Shown here one piece after another: positions 8,085 through 15,681 of a DNA stretch of 36,073 bases (positions are counted from its first letter, which is position 1; each line of letters begins with the position of its first letter). The DNA is taken from the NCBI GenBank assembly GCA_035649235.1, contig DASRJX010000028.1, forward strand, positions 1-36,073. Reading direction: 5' to 3'. This DNA comes from DASRJX01 sp035649235 (GTDB lineage Bacteria; Acidobacteriota; Polarisedimenticolia; Gp22-AA2). Below the pieces are notes generated by a model. That model saw only the letters and a program-made list of their open reading frames with translations, was not told the origin of the DNA and did no database searches. Both the position numbers and the translations under genes were made by a program.

Positions 8085-9410
8085 TCAATTCGACTTGCGG
8101 AACACGAGGCTCACGGGACAGCAGTCCAGGCCGAGGCGCAAGCGCAGGCGGCTCACGAGGAAGCGGCGGTAGGACGACTCGACCCGGCGGCCGTTGCCGA
8201 ACACCACGAACCGCGGCGGCGTGCCCGGCACCTGGGTGATGTAGTTGAAGCGGACGTCCTTGCCCCCGTCGGAGGGCGGGTGCTTCTCCTCCAGGACGGC
8301 CTGCAGGACGCGGTTGAGCTCCGGCGTCGGAAACTGCCTCTGGCTCTGCTCGCGCACCCGGGCCACGGTGGCGAGCAGCAGGGCCACTCCCCGTCCCGTC
8401 TTCGCCGAGACCGGGACGGCGGGCACGAAGCTGCTGAAACGGAGCCCTTGCCGCAGCGTCTCGACCCGCTCCGCCTCGCGCACGCCCCCGGCCTCGAAAA
8501 GATCGATCTTGTTGATCGCGAGCACGGATGGCTTTCGTCCATCCACCAGGTGTCCGAGGAGAGCCCGATCCTGGTGCTCGATGCCGGCCACCGCGTCGAC
8601 GATGGCGATGACGATCTGCGAGCGCGCGACGGCCTGGCGGGCCTTCAGGATGCTCAGCCACTCGACTCCGTCCGCTCCCGTCGTGCGCCTCCTGATGCCG
8701 GCGGTATCGACGATGCGGTAGAGCGTGCCGCCATGCTCGAACGTGGCGTCGACCGGATCCCGGGTGGTGCCGGCCTGCTCCGAGACGACCGAGCGCTCCA
8801 GCCGTGTGATGCGATTGAAGAGAGAGGACTTGCCGACATTGGGCCGTCCCAGGATGGCGATCGGCACGCCGGGGGCCTCGTCGGCGGGCTTCGCGTCCGG
8901 CAGCCTGGCCAGGAGGGCGTCGACCAGCTCGCCGAGGCCGCGCCCCTCCTCCGCCGAGATCGGCAGCACGTCTCCCAGACCCAGCCGGTACAGCTCGAAT
9001 TCGAACCCTTCCTGCAGCCGCGAGTCGATCTTGTTCCCGACCAGGATCACGGGGCGCGCCGAAGCGTGCAACAGAGCCGCCACCTGCTCGTCGGCCGCCG
9101 TGACTCCGGCCCGTGCATCGACCAGGAACAGGATGACGTCCGCGGCCTCGACGGCCTTGAGCGCCTCGGTCCGCACCCTGCGGATCAGGTCGTCTGAGGA
9201 GCCCTCCACCACCCCGCCGGTATCGACGAGGGTGATCCTCCGGCCGAGCAGATCGCAGTCTGCCATCAGGCGGTCGCGTGTCACCCCGGCCTCGTCCGCG
9301 ACGATCGCCTGGCGCCTTCCGAGTAAACGGTTGAAGAGAGTGGACTTGCCGACGTTCGGCGCGCCGACGATCGCCACGACGGGCGCCTCTCGCAGGTCGT
9401 CTCTGCTCAT
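8085..9410 (-). CDS. der: Ribosome assembly GTPase Der (EngA)
   Basis: A 441-residue tandem GTPase needed for 50S ribosomal subunit maturation. The first G domain has GAPNVGKST at the N terminus, the DTGG switch and NKID. The second repeats these as GRPNVGKSS, DTAG and NKID near residues 185, 230 and 305. The last ~90 residues form the KH-like domain, ending RLRLGLDCCPVSLVFRKSN. I placed the start at ATG 9408-9410 because AAGGAG lies 9 nt upstream. An in-frame TTG 24 nt further up (9434) would give a longer form but has no better site. der is the first gene of the leftward series and is divergent from the HU gene. A TATATT sequence at 9438-9443 on the minus strand could be a -10 box, but no good -35 was found. 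Confidence 0.96.
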   Translation of the reverse strand: MSRDDLREAPVVAIVGAPNVGKSTLFNRLLGRRQAIVADEAGVTRDRLMADCDLLGRRITLVDTGGVVEGSSDDLIRRVRTEALKAVEAADVILFLVDARAGVTAADEQVAALLHASARPVILVGNKIDSRLQEGFEFELYRLGLGDVLPISAEEGRGLGELVDALLARLPDAKPADEAPGVPIAILGRPNVGKSSLFNRITRLERSVVSEQAGTTRDPVDATFEHGGTLYRIVDTAGIRRRTTGADGVEWLSILKARQAVARSQIVIAIVDAVAGIEHQDRALLGHLVDGRKPSVLAINKIDLFEAGGVREAERVETLRQGLRFSSFVPAVPVSAKTGRGVALLLATVARVREQSQRQFPTPELNRVLQAVLEEKHPPSDGGKDVRFNYITQVPGTPPRFVVFGNGRRVESSYRRFLVSRLRLRLGLDCCPVSLVFRKSN

Positions 9411-9467
9411 CTGGGGGAACTCCTTGCCGGACAACGAAATATATCACGGGGGGAAGTTGCGACCCGC

Positions 9468-9496
9468 TTGACACGGATTGCCGTAGGTCCTAGGAT
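9468..9496 (+). promoter_or_regulatory. Sigma-70-type promoter of the HU/IHF gene
   Basis: A perfect TTGACA (9468-9473) is followed, after a 17-nt spacer, by TAGGAT (9491-9496), which matches TATAAT at four of six positions. Transcription would start near 9503, leaving a leader of about 40 nt that includes GGAG at 9531-9534, 7 nt before the ATG. It is the clearest consensus promoter in the window. Confidence 0.65.
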
Positions 9497-9541
9497 ATCA
9501 GTCACTTACAGAAACTAAACGGGGGGAACGGGAGCGGGGTC

Positions 9542-9811
9542 ATGATCAAGACCGATATCATCAACAACGTCGCGAAGATCGCGGACATCACCCGGGTGCG
9601 CGCCGTGGTGGCCGTCGAGGCGATCCTGGACGCCATGAAGGAATCGATGCGCCGGGGCGAAAGGATTGAGCTGCGCGGCTTTGGCGTGTTTCAGGTGAAG
9701 CCCCGCAAGAAGGGGATCGGCCGTAACCCACGCACGGGGACGGAGGTACGCATACCTCCCGGCAAGACCATCCGCTTCAAGCCGGGGAAAAACCTCAGAA
9801 ACCTCAGGTAG
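9542..9811 (+). CDS. HU/IHF-family DNA-binding protein
   Basis: An 89-residue nucleoid protein of the DNABII family, which bends DNA as a dimer. The N-terminal helical body (IINNVAKIADITRVRAVVAVEAIL) is followed by the beta-arm region with IELRGFGVFQVKPRK and the conserved GRNPRTG and PPGKTIRFKPGK segments. Arm-tip proline and the RNPRTG loop are intact. The length is typical (90-100). The start ATG has a GGAG site 7 nt upstream and a good sigma-70 promoter. Sequence alone does not decide between HU, IHF-alpha and IHF-beta. The site-2 protease gene follows on the same strand in another frame, and its coding sequence appears to begin close to this stop codon. Confidence 0.93.
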   Translation: MIKTDIINNVAKIADITRVRAVVAVEAILDAMKESMRRGERIELRGFGVFQVKPRKKGIGRNPRTGTEVRIPPGKTIRFKPGKNLRNLR

Positions 9812-9980
9812 GTCGGACACGGATCCCGCCACATCGCCGCCACTTCCAGGGTCGTCGCCGGAGGCTTCCGGCGCGTCCGGTTCCGGCGGGTCCGTACGCC
9901 CACGTCGCCCGCTGCCGCCCTCCGTCAACCTCCTCTGCCTCGCCCTCACATTCCTCACCACCCTCATTGCCGGGACCCTG
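9812..9980 (+). other. Probable N-terminal extension of the site-2 protease, without a standard start codon
   Basis: This 169-nt gap between the HU stop and the first ATG of the protease is open in the protease frame. It encodes a Pro/Ser/Gly-rich stretch and then the hydrophobic segment VNLLCLALTFLTTLIAGTL, which looks like the first membrane helix. The frame stays open back to a TGA inside the HU gene near 9697. Between that stop and ATG 9981 there is no ATG, GTG or TTG; the only near-start codon close to the helix is CTG 9912-9914. A GGAGG lies at 9860-9864. Either a rare start is used or a sequence error hides the true one. Confidence 0.5.
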
Positions 9981-10766
9981 ATGACCGGGAACGACGCCCT
10001 CACCGGCGCGGCCCTCCTCCGGGTGATCGGGGACCCCGGATCCTGGGGGGCCGGGCTTCCCTATGCCCTCTGCGTGATGGCGATCCTCGGAGCGCATGAG
10101 ATGGGACACTACGTGGCCTGCCGCTACTACGGCATCGATGCGACCCTGCCGTTCTTTCTGCCAGGACCGAACCTGTTCGGAACCTTCGGCGCCGTCATCC
10201 GCATCCGGTCCCCCTTCACCGACCGTCGGGCCCTGTTCGACATCGGCGTCGCCGGACCGATCGCCGGCTTCGTCGTGGCGCTTCCAATCCTCCTGTATGG
10301 CCTGGCGCGCTCCACGACGACCCACGCTCCGCTGCAGCCGGGGACGATCGTTTTGACGCCCTGTCTCATCCTGGAGCTGCTGTATCCCTGGTTCTTCAGC
10401 CTCGGACCCGACGTGTCGGTCCAGCTCCACCCCACGTTCGCGGCCGCCTGGCTGGGACTGTTCGCGACCTCGCTCAATCTCCTGCCGATTGGACAGCTGG
10501 ACGGGGGGCACATGCTGTACGCACTGTCCCCCCGCGTTCACGCCGTCGTGTCGCGCGCCGGCTCCCTGATCCTGTGCGCGCTCGGCCTGCTCGTCGGCGG
10601 GTATCACCTGATGCTGTTCGGCGTGCTGTTCGCCTTCCTGGGGCCCCGGCACCCCCGTCCCCTGGATGATCTCACCCCGCTATCGCGGGGACGCCGCGTC
10701 GTGGCCTTCGTCGGCCTCGTCATTTTCGCGCTCTGCTTCATCCCCGAGACACCCCGGGTGTTCTGA
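9981..10766 (+). CDS. Site-2 protease family membrane zinc metalloprotease (M50)
   Basis: A polytopic intramembrane protease; 261 residues from the first ATG, probably longer (see 9812-9980). The zinc-binding HEMGH sits at residues 39-43, and the third ligand is in NLLPIGQLDGG near 170-180; both match the M50B site-2 protease family, which cleaves membrane-bound substrates such as anti-sigma factors or acts in membrane-protein turnover. Hydrophobic segments are around 25-45, 90-112, 125-145, 150-170, 190-215 and 235-255. The variant with a GPNLFGTFGAVIRIRSP segment (FGTFGA-IR) is a common bacterial S2P subgroup. It follows the HU gene on the same strand. The last 87 nt lie opposite the 3' end of comEC, and a GC hairpin directly follows the stop. 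The substrate cannot be inferred. Confidence 0.9.
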   Translation: MTGNDALTGAALLRVIGDPGSWGAGLPYALCVMAILGAHEMGHYVACRYYGIDATLPFFLPGPNLFGTFGAVIRIRSPFTDRRALFDIGVAGPIAGFVVALPILLYGLARSTTTHAPLQPGTIVLTPCLILELLYPWFFSLGPDVSVQLHPTFAAAWLGLFATSLNLLPIGQLDGGHMLYALSPRVHAVVSRAGSLILCALGLLVGGYHLMLFGVLFAFLGPRHPRPLDDLTPLSRGRRVVAFVGLVIFALCFIPETPRVF

Positions 10767-13211
10767 GGCGGCCGCCGGGCCGCCGTCTTCCCGCACGAGT
10801 GGCCACACCACCCAGGGGTGATGGCCGTCGGTCGTGGCGGCAATGGCTCCGTCACGATCGGTCCTCAGCACGCACACTCCCCTGCCCAGCAGCCGGTCGA
10901 TCACTTCGGGCGCCGGATGTCGGAACGGGTTTGCCGGTCCGACCGAGATCAGAGCCAGGCGGGGCGCCACGCGCGCGAGGAAACCTGGGCTCGTCGAGCT
11001 GGCGCTGCCATGGTGGGCCACCTTGAGCAGATCGGCGGCCAGGTCGTAAGGCCCGGTCGCGAGCTGCGCCTCCACGCCGGCCTCGGCATCGCCGGTCAGC
11101 AGGACGGCATGCGTCCCGACAGCAATCCTGAGGACGAGCGAATCGTCGTTCCGGGCGGCGTTCGAAGGATTGTCCCGGGACGTCGGATGCAGGACGTCGA
11201 GACTCCCGCCGCCGAGATCGAGGTGCACGCCCCGCGCCGGACGAACGATGGGCACCCCCGCCTTCTCGGCCGCCGCCATCAGCTGCTCCACCCGCGGGTC
11301 CCCGCGAGGCATCCTCCCGAGCCACAGAGCCCGCGGCCGGAGCTGGCCCAGGACCGACAGCGCCCCTCCGAGGTGGTCGCGATGCGCGTGGGTGATCGCC
11401 AGGATGTCGATTCTCAGGAGTCCCAGTCCCCGTAGCGCCGGCGCGACCACGCGGGCTCCCAGGTCGAAGTCGCCGGGCAGGACCCCTCCGGCATCGCAGA
11501 GCAGGGTGAGCCCGTTCGGGAACCGGGACAGGATGGCGTCACCCTGGCCGACGTCGAGGGCGATCACCTCCAGGCGCCCCGGTGCGCTTGGCGTCCGGCC
11601 GGCGAGGACGAGGAGGAGAGTGAGTCCGGCGGTCGCGGCCGCCGCCAGCCGCCTCGTCCAGGTGTTCCGGGCCAGAGCCAGAAGAGAGACGGCCGAGGCC
11701 AGGGCCGCCAACAACGGCATCGGGGGTGGAAGCACGAACAGGAAGCCGCCCGGGATCGCGGCGCAGGCGCGCGCGCTGCCTTCGAGGATACGGAGGAGGC
11801 CGGAGGCGGCGGCCGCCGCCATCGACGCCACCACGCCAGCCCAGGAGGACGTCGCCTCGATCACGAACGCCAGCACGAGGGAGAGCGCTGAGAGTGGCAC
11901 GGCGATCAGGTTCCCGAGCAGGGCCGCGGGGGCCAGGGAATGGAAATGCCGCGCCGTGAGCGGGGCCGTGGCGAGCAGGGCGGCTCCGGAGGCGCGGATC
12001 GAGTCCGCGAGCAGCCGCCGGGCTCCCCCGGCGAGGGTGGACGTCGGTGCTATGCCGGACGCCGGCCATCGGATGACCGACATCAGGCCGAGAGTCGCTG
12101 CGTAGCTGAGCTGGAAGCCGGCATCGGCGATCCAGGCGGGTCGCCAGGCCATGAGCAGCAGGCCCGACACTGACAGCGCGCCGAGTGGAGCGATGCGCCG
12201 CCCGAGACAGGCGCCCGCTAGGTGGATCACCACCATGAGCGAGGCGCGTGCCATGGAGCCGCCGTGACGGGCTGTTCCCCAGTACAGCAGGATGGCCAGC
12301 AGGAGCAAAAGCCTTCTTCGCCGCCCCCCGATGGGGAGGCTGCATAGGACGGTCGAGCACAGCTGGACCACCAGGCCGACGTTGAACCCCGAGAGGGCGA
12401 TGATGTGGTAGACGCCCGATCGCTGCAGGGCCTCTTCGATCTCCTGGGGGAGGCTCTGACGCTCTCCCAGAAGGAGCGCCGCGAGAAACGCCGCCGTCTC
12501 GTCGCTTTCACCAGCGGCCCGCTTCAGTCTGGCCACAGCCGACCGCCGAAGATCGGGGAGGAGCCTGCGCCAGCGCGCCCCGCGCTCCAGGCGCTCCACC
12601 AGGAGCGGGCTCTTGACCGTGCCCGTGAACTGGATCCCGCGGGCCTCGAGGTACGACTCGTAGTCGAAGGCGGCGGGGTTGCGAAAACTCCTGGGGCTCC
12701 CCAGCCTGGCCGACATCCGGACGCGGTCCCCTTCCGCCCAGGGCCAGGCAGTCCCGGGCCGGAGCGGCAGCGTCACTCTCAGTCGGGCCGGGCGCCTCGC
12801 GGCGGGACCGGGGGATCCGCCTCCGGGCAGGCTCCAGTGCGACAGCAGAAGCGTGATCCCCAGGCGATCGCCAGGCAGGTCCTCCAGATCGACGATCCGC
12901 CCTTCGACGAGGAGAGGTGTCGCCCGCTCCTCGAAGCCCAGGCGCCGCCACGCGCGCAGAAGCGAAGGCGCCGGGTCGAGCAAGCCGTGGACCTGGAGCG
13001 CGCCGGCCCCGAGCGCGAACCAGACGGGAAGGAGGAGCAGCGACCTGGAATTGCGGCGGGTCTCCGACAGGAGTACGAAAGCGGCGATCGCCGCGAGGGT
13101 GCAAGCGATCGACCGATGCGCCGTGATCCCGGCGGCGAAGGCGAGTCCGGCCGCCAGACGCGCGCGGCCGGAGGCGGAATCGAGGGGGCGGCGGGAGTCG
13201 GACCGGAGCAC
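10680..13211 (-). CDS. comEC: DNA uptake channel protein ComEC/Rec2
   Basis: An 843-residue inner-membrane protein that forms the channel for single-stranded DNA during natural transformation. The order is typical. An N-terminal membrane anchor and soluble OB-like domain cover about 1-230. The Competence domain (about 235-500) has FLAALLLGERQSLP, SGVYHIIALSGFNVGL and many helices. The C-terminal metallo-beta-lactamase-like domain (about 555-800) holds DVGQGDAIL, THAHRDHLGG, LLTGDAEAG and KVAHHGSASS. The start is GTG (13209-13211), with GGAG 5 nt upstream. The last ~28 codons are opposite the site-2 protease gene and encode a charged tail (GCLGDEAERENDEADEG) unlike the rest. That tail may be an extension produced by the overlap. 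No other competence or pilus gene is in the window. Confidence 0.94.
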   Translation of the reverse strand: MLRSDSRRPLDSASGRARLAAGLAFAAGITAHRSIACTLAAIAAFVLLSETRRNSRSLLLLPVWFALGAGALQVHGLLDPAPSLLRAWRRLGFEERATPLLVEGRIVDLEDLPGDRLGITLLLSHWSLPGGGSPGPAARRPARLRVTLPLRPGTAWPWAEGDRVRMSARLGSPRSFRNPAAFDYESYLEARGIQFTGTVKSPLLVERLERGARWRRLLPDLRRSAVARLKRAAGESDETAAFLAALLLGERQSLPQEIEEALQRSGVYHIIALSGFNVGLVVQLCSTVLCSLPIGGRRRRLLLLLAILLYWGTARHGGSMARASLMVVIHLAGACLGRRIAPLGALSVSGLLLMAWRPAWIADAGFQLSYAATLGLMSVIRWPASGIAPTSTLAGGARRLLADSIRASGAALLATAPLTARHFHSLAPAALLGNLIAVPLSALSLVLAFVIEATSSWAGVVASMAAAAASGLLRILEGSARACAAIPGGFLFVLPPPMPLLAALASAVSLLALARNTWTRRLAAAATAGLTLLLVLAGRTPSAPGRLEVIALDVGQGDAILSRFPNGLTLLCDAGGVLPGDFDLGARVVAPALRGLGLLRIDILAITHAHRDHLGGALSVLGQLRPRALWLGRMPRGDPRVEQLMAAAEKAGVPIVRPARGVHLDLGGGSLDVLHPTSRDNPSNAARNDDSLVLRIAVGTHAVLLTGDAEAGVEAQLATGPYDLAADLLKVAHHGSASSTSPGFLARVAPRLALISVGPANPFRHPAPEVIDRLLGRGVCVLRTDRDGAIAATTDGHHPWVVWPLVREDGGPAAASEHPGCLGDEAERENDEADEGHDAASPR
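10767..10784 (+). terminator. Hairpin directly after the site-2 protease stop
   Basis: GGCGGCC (10767-10773) and GGCCGCC (10778-10784) form a perfect 7-bp all-GC stem with a 4-nt loop, one base after the TGA at 10764-10766, followed by a weak pyrimidine run (GTCTTCCC). It looks like an intrinsic terminator with a poor T-tract. It lies inside the comEC coding sequence on the other strand, so part of it is constrained by comEC codons. Confidence 0.45.
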
Positions 13212-13294
13212 GGGCGCTCCACGGGCGGGCTCTCCAGCACGCGGAGAGAGGCTACACCGGCCCGGCCGCCGCGATCAACCCTGGGGGAGGATCC

Positions 13295-14032
13295 TCAGCC
13301 CGTTCCCGACGGCGCCTCGAACAACGTGAGGCGCGGCAGGCGGCAGCGCTGCCGCAGGAGCCGCGCCGCGGCGGCCTGGAGCGTCGTGAGGCGGGCCGCC
13401 TGGCTCATCCGTTCCAGCGCCCGTCCCGGGGCCGCCTCGGCCTCCGCTTCGATCCGGGCCACTTCCTCGGGGCCGAGTGCCGTGCGCGCCGCCTCGAGGA
13501 GTGAGGCGTCCAGGCGCGCCAGGTCCGTCTCGAGCGACTGCAGGGCCGGCGGCCCCGCCGCGAGCGCCTTTCTCAGGCGGCGCAGCTCCGCCGCCGTGGA
13601 GGCGAGCGCACCGACCAGGGTGTCGTGATGCGCAGCGGAGGCGTGAGGCATCGCCTCCTTGACCCTCCGGGCCAGCCGGCCGAGATGACGCGCCACGACG
13701 CGCGACGCGGAGGGCTGTGCTATGGAGGACCCTTCCCGCGTCGCGTCGAAAGCACCCCCGTGGAGGCCGAGGTAGATCTCGAACAGCGACAGCACCTCCT
13801 GACGGCAGTAGCTCAAGGAGTTGATGCGGCGCGCGCCGGGCGCACGGCGCTCGAAGGCGTCGAAGCAGTTCTCGATCCCCTGCAGGACGATGCGCAGGGG
13901 GACTCCGCGGCGCTGCCAGTCGGAGATGAGACCCCAGTCGCGCGGGGACAGCAGGAGGGGCGCCCCCCTCCTGCGGCTGAACGCCTCCTCGATGGCGCCG
14001 AAGTAGGCGTCGGGCTCGGCCCCCGCGATCAT
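13295..14032 (-). CDS. Conserved-looking protein of unknown function coupled to coaX
   Basis: A 245-residue soluble, mostly helical protein that I do not recognise. The first ~100 residues include PLLLSPRDWGLISDWQRRGV and PLRIVLQGIENCFDAFERR, a segment that reads as an amphipathic DNA- or RNA-binding-like helical unit. It continues with SLSYCRQEVLSLFEIYLGL. Residues 120-245 are Arg/Ala/Leu-rich helices with coiled-coil potential, ending in a basic stretch (LLRQRCRLPRLTLF). There is no signal peptide and no membrane helix. Its ATG overlaps the coaX stop by 4 nt (ATGA), so it is translationally coupled to coaX. It ends 83 nt before comEC. Conserved context, not motif evidence, is the only lead. 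Codon usage looks like that of its neighbours, so it appears native and real rather than spurious. Confidence 0.75.
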   Translation of the reverse strand: MIAGAEPDAYFGAIEEAFSRRRGAPLLLSPRDWGLISDWQRRGVPLRIVLQGIENCFDAFERRAPGARRINSLSYCRQEVLSLFEIYLGLHGGAFDATREGSSIAQPSASRVVARHLGRLARRVKEAMPHASAAHHDTLVGALASTAAELRRLRKALAAGPPALQSLETDLARLDASLLEAARTALGPEEVARIEAEAEAAPGRALERMSQAARLTTLQAAAARLLRQRCRLPRLTLFEAPSGTG

Positions 14033-14796
14033 CGGTTGCGGTCGTAGAGGAGGCGCAGCCCTTCGAGCGTCAGGTTCGGATCGACCTCATCGAGGAGCCC
14101 TTCGAGCTCGGACTGGAGGGCCTGGCTGAGGCCTCCCGTCCCGATCGTGCGGACCGGCTCCCCCATCTCCTCCCGCATGCGCGAGAGGATGCCGTGGACG
14201 AGCCCCAGGTAGCCGAAGAACAGTCCCGACTGCAGGCTGTGTGTCGTGTTGCGGCCGACGACCCTGGGCGGGCGCCGGATGTCGACGCGCGGCAGCCGGG
14301 CGGCTCGCTGGAACAGGGCCTCCGCCGCGATCGACAGGCCGGGAGCAATGGCTCCCCCCAGGTATTCGCCGCGGCGCGTGATGGCGTCGAAGGTGGTGGC
14401 GGTCCCGAAGTCGACCACGATGACCGCCCCCTGGCAGCGCTCGTACGCCGCCACGCTGTTGACAATCCGGTCGGCGCCCACCTCCTGCGGGTTGTCGTAC
14501 AGGATCGGCATGCCGGTCTTGACGCCCGGCTCGACGAAGATCGGCTTGAGCCGGAAATAGGAGAGGGCCATCGCCTCCAGGACCCCGTCGAGGGGCGGCA
14601 CGACGGAGGCGATGATGAGCCCGTCGATGGCCGCCGCGTCGATGGCCGCCAGCGCCAGGAGGTTGCGGGCCAGGATTCCGTACTCGTCGACCGTGCGGTC
14701 GCGCACGGTGGTGAGGCGCCAGTGGGCCAGGAGGCGCGTGCGGTCGTACACGCCCAGGACCGTGTTCGTGTTCCCGACATCCATCACCAGCAGCAT
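14029..14796 (-). CDS. coaX: Type III pantothenate kinase
   Basis: A 255-residue enzyme that phosphorylates pantothenate in the first step of CoA synthesis, of the ASKHA fold and lacking the feedback inhibition of type I enzymes. The N-terminal phosphate-binding DVGNTNT (6-12), the central DFGTATTFDAI and the Gly-rich GGAIAPGLSIAAEALF are all present, as is the PGVKTGMPILYDNPQEVGADRI segment. The length is standard. The start is ATG 14794-14796, 3 nt after the birA stop; the stop overlaps the next gene by 4 nt. The pairing birA-coaX is a frequent bacterial arrangement and supports the call. Confidence 0.96.
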   Translation of the reverse strand: MLLVMDVGNTNTVLGVYDRTRLLAHWRLTTVRDRTVDEYGILARNLLALAAIDAAAIDGLIIASVVPPLDGVLEAMALSYFRLKPIFVEPGVKTGMPILYDNPQEVGADRIVNSVAAYERCQGAVIVVDFGTATTFDAITRRGEYLGGAIAPGLSIAAEALFQRAARLPRVDIRRPPRVVGRNTTHSLQSGLFFGYLGLVHGILSRMREEMGEPVRTIGTGGLSQALQSELEGLLDEVDPNLTLEGLRLLYDRNR

Positions 14797-14799
14797 GGC

Positions 14800-15681
14800 T
14801 CAGCGGGGCATCGGCTCGACGATCTCGCCGAAGGCGATGCGGTGCCGTCGGCCCCCGGGGCCGTCCAGGACCAAGGCGCCTTCCTCGTCGATGCCCGAGA
14901 ACGATCCCTCCACGCGCCCCGAGGGCGCCTCAACCGAGAGGCGAGTGCCTATCGGCGGCGTGGCGAGGGAGGTCCATTCGCGCAGGAGAGTGACCGGCCC
15001 ATCCCGCAGCAGCCGTGCGTAGCGCCGCTCGAATCCTTCCAGGATCGCGGCCAGGATCGGCGCGCGATCGACCGGGATGCCATTCTCGAGGCGCACCGAC
15101 GTGGCGCTGGCCGCGAACGCCGCGGGGAAATCGCCGGAGGCGTGGTTGACGTTGACTCCGATGCCGACCACCATCTCGCGGATCTCCGGGTCTCCGCCGC
15201 GCACCTCACCCAGTACGCCCGCGATCTTGCGCCCCGAAACCAGGACGTCGTTGGGCCACTTGATCCGCGCGCCGAGCGCGTGGACCTCGTTGAGTGCGTC
15301 GGCGACGGCCACGGCTGCCATCAGCGTCAGGAGGGGGGAGCGCGGCGCCGGGATCGCTGGGCGCAGGATGAGTGAGGCGTAGATGCCGAGATGGGCCGTC
15401 GAGGTCCAGGATCGCTCGCGCCGCCCACGCCCCTCCGTCTGCTCCTCCGCCAGGACCAGCCCCCCCTCGGGCTCGCCCGCCGCCGCGAGCGCCAGGGCCC
15501 TGGCGTTCGTGGAGTCGATGGTCGGATAGTAGAAGATGCGGTGCCCGAAGACCGCGGAGCGCAGGTGGCGCTGCAGGGCGGCCGGAGTCAGCGCGTTCCC
15601 CGCCGCGGGACGCTGCCGCCCCTGCTGCGGTGCCGTCTCGGGATCCCCGACCGGCGTCTTGCGCTCGACCGGCTCGCTCAC
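14800..15681 (-). CDS. birA: Biotin--[acetyl-CoA-carboxylase] ligase, no DNA-binding domain
   Basis: A 293-residue biotin protein ligase that activates biotin as biotinyl-AMP and attaches it to carboxylase carrier domains. The substrate loop EEQTEGRGRRERSW (the GRGRRxR biotinyl-AMP loop), the IKWPNDVLVSGRKIAGVLGE catalytic lysine region and the C-terminal SH3-like domain with GIDEEGALVLDG are present. The first ~45 residues are Pro/Gln/Arg-rich with no helix-turn-helix, so this is a class I ligase without the repressor function of E. coli BirA. Its ATG overlaps the nadC stop by 4 nt. Acetyl- or propionyl-CoA carboxylases that it would modify are not in the window. Confidence 0.95.
   Translation of the reverse strand: MSEPVERKTPVGDPETAPQQGRQRPAAGNALTPAALQRHLRSAVFGHRIFYYPTIDSTNARALALAAAGEPEGGLVLAEEQTEGRGRRERSWTSTAHLGIYASLILRPAIPAPRSPLLTLMAAVAVADALNEVHALGARIKWPNDVLVSGRKIAGVLGEVRGGDPEIREMVVGIGVNVNHASGDFPAAFAASATSVRLENGIPVDRAPILAAILEGFERRYARLLRDGPVTLLREWTSLATPPIGTRLSVEAPSGRVEGSFSGIDEEGALVLDGPGGRRHRIAFGEIVEPMPR

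Noticed and set aside
9788..9811. G-AAA-AAC slippery-type sequence near the HU stop as a frameshift into the protease
   Set aside because: A -1 shift there enters the frame opposite to the one needed; the protease is in the +1 frame relative to HU.
13230..13248. CTCTCC...GGAGAG hairpin between the unknown gene and comEC as a terminator
   Set aside because: The stem is only 6 bp and no T-tract follows on either strand.
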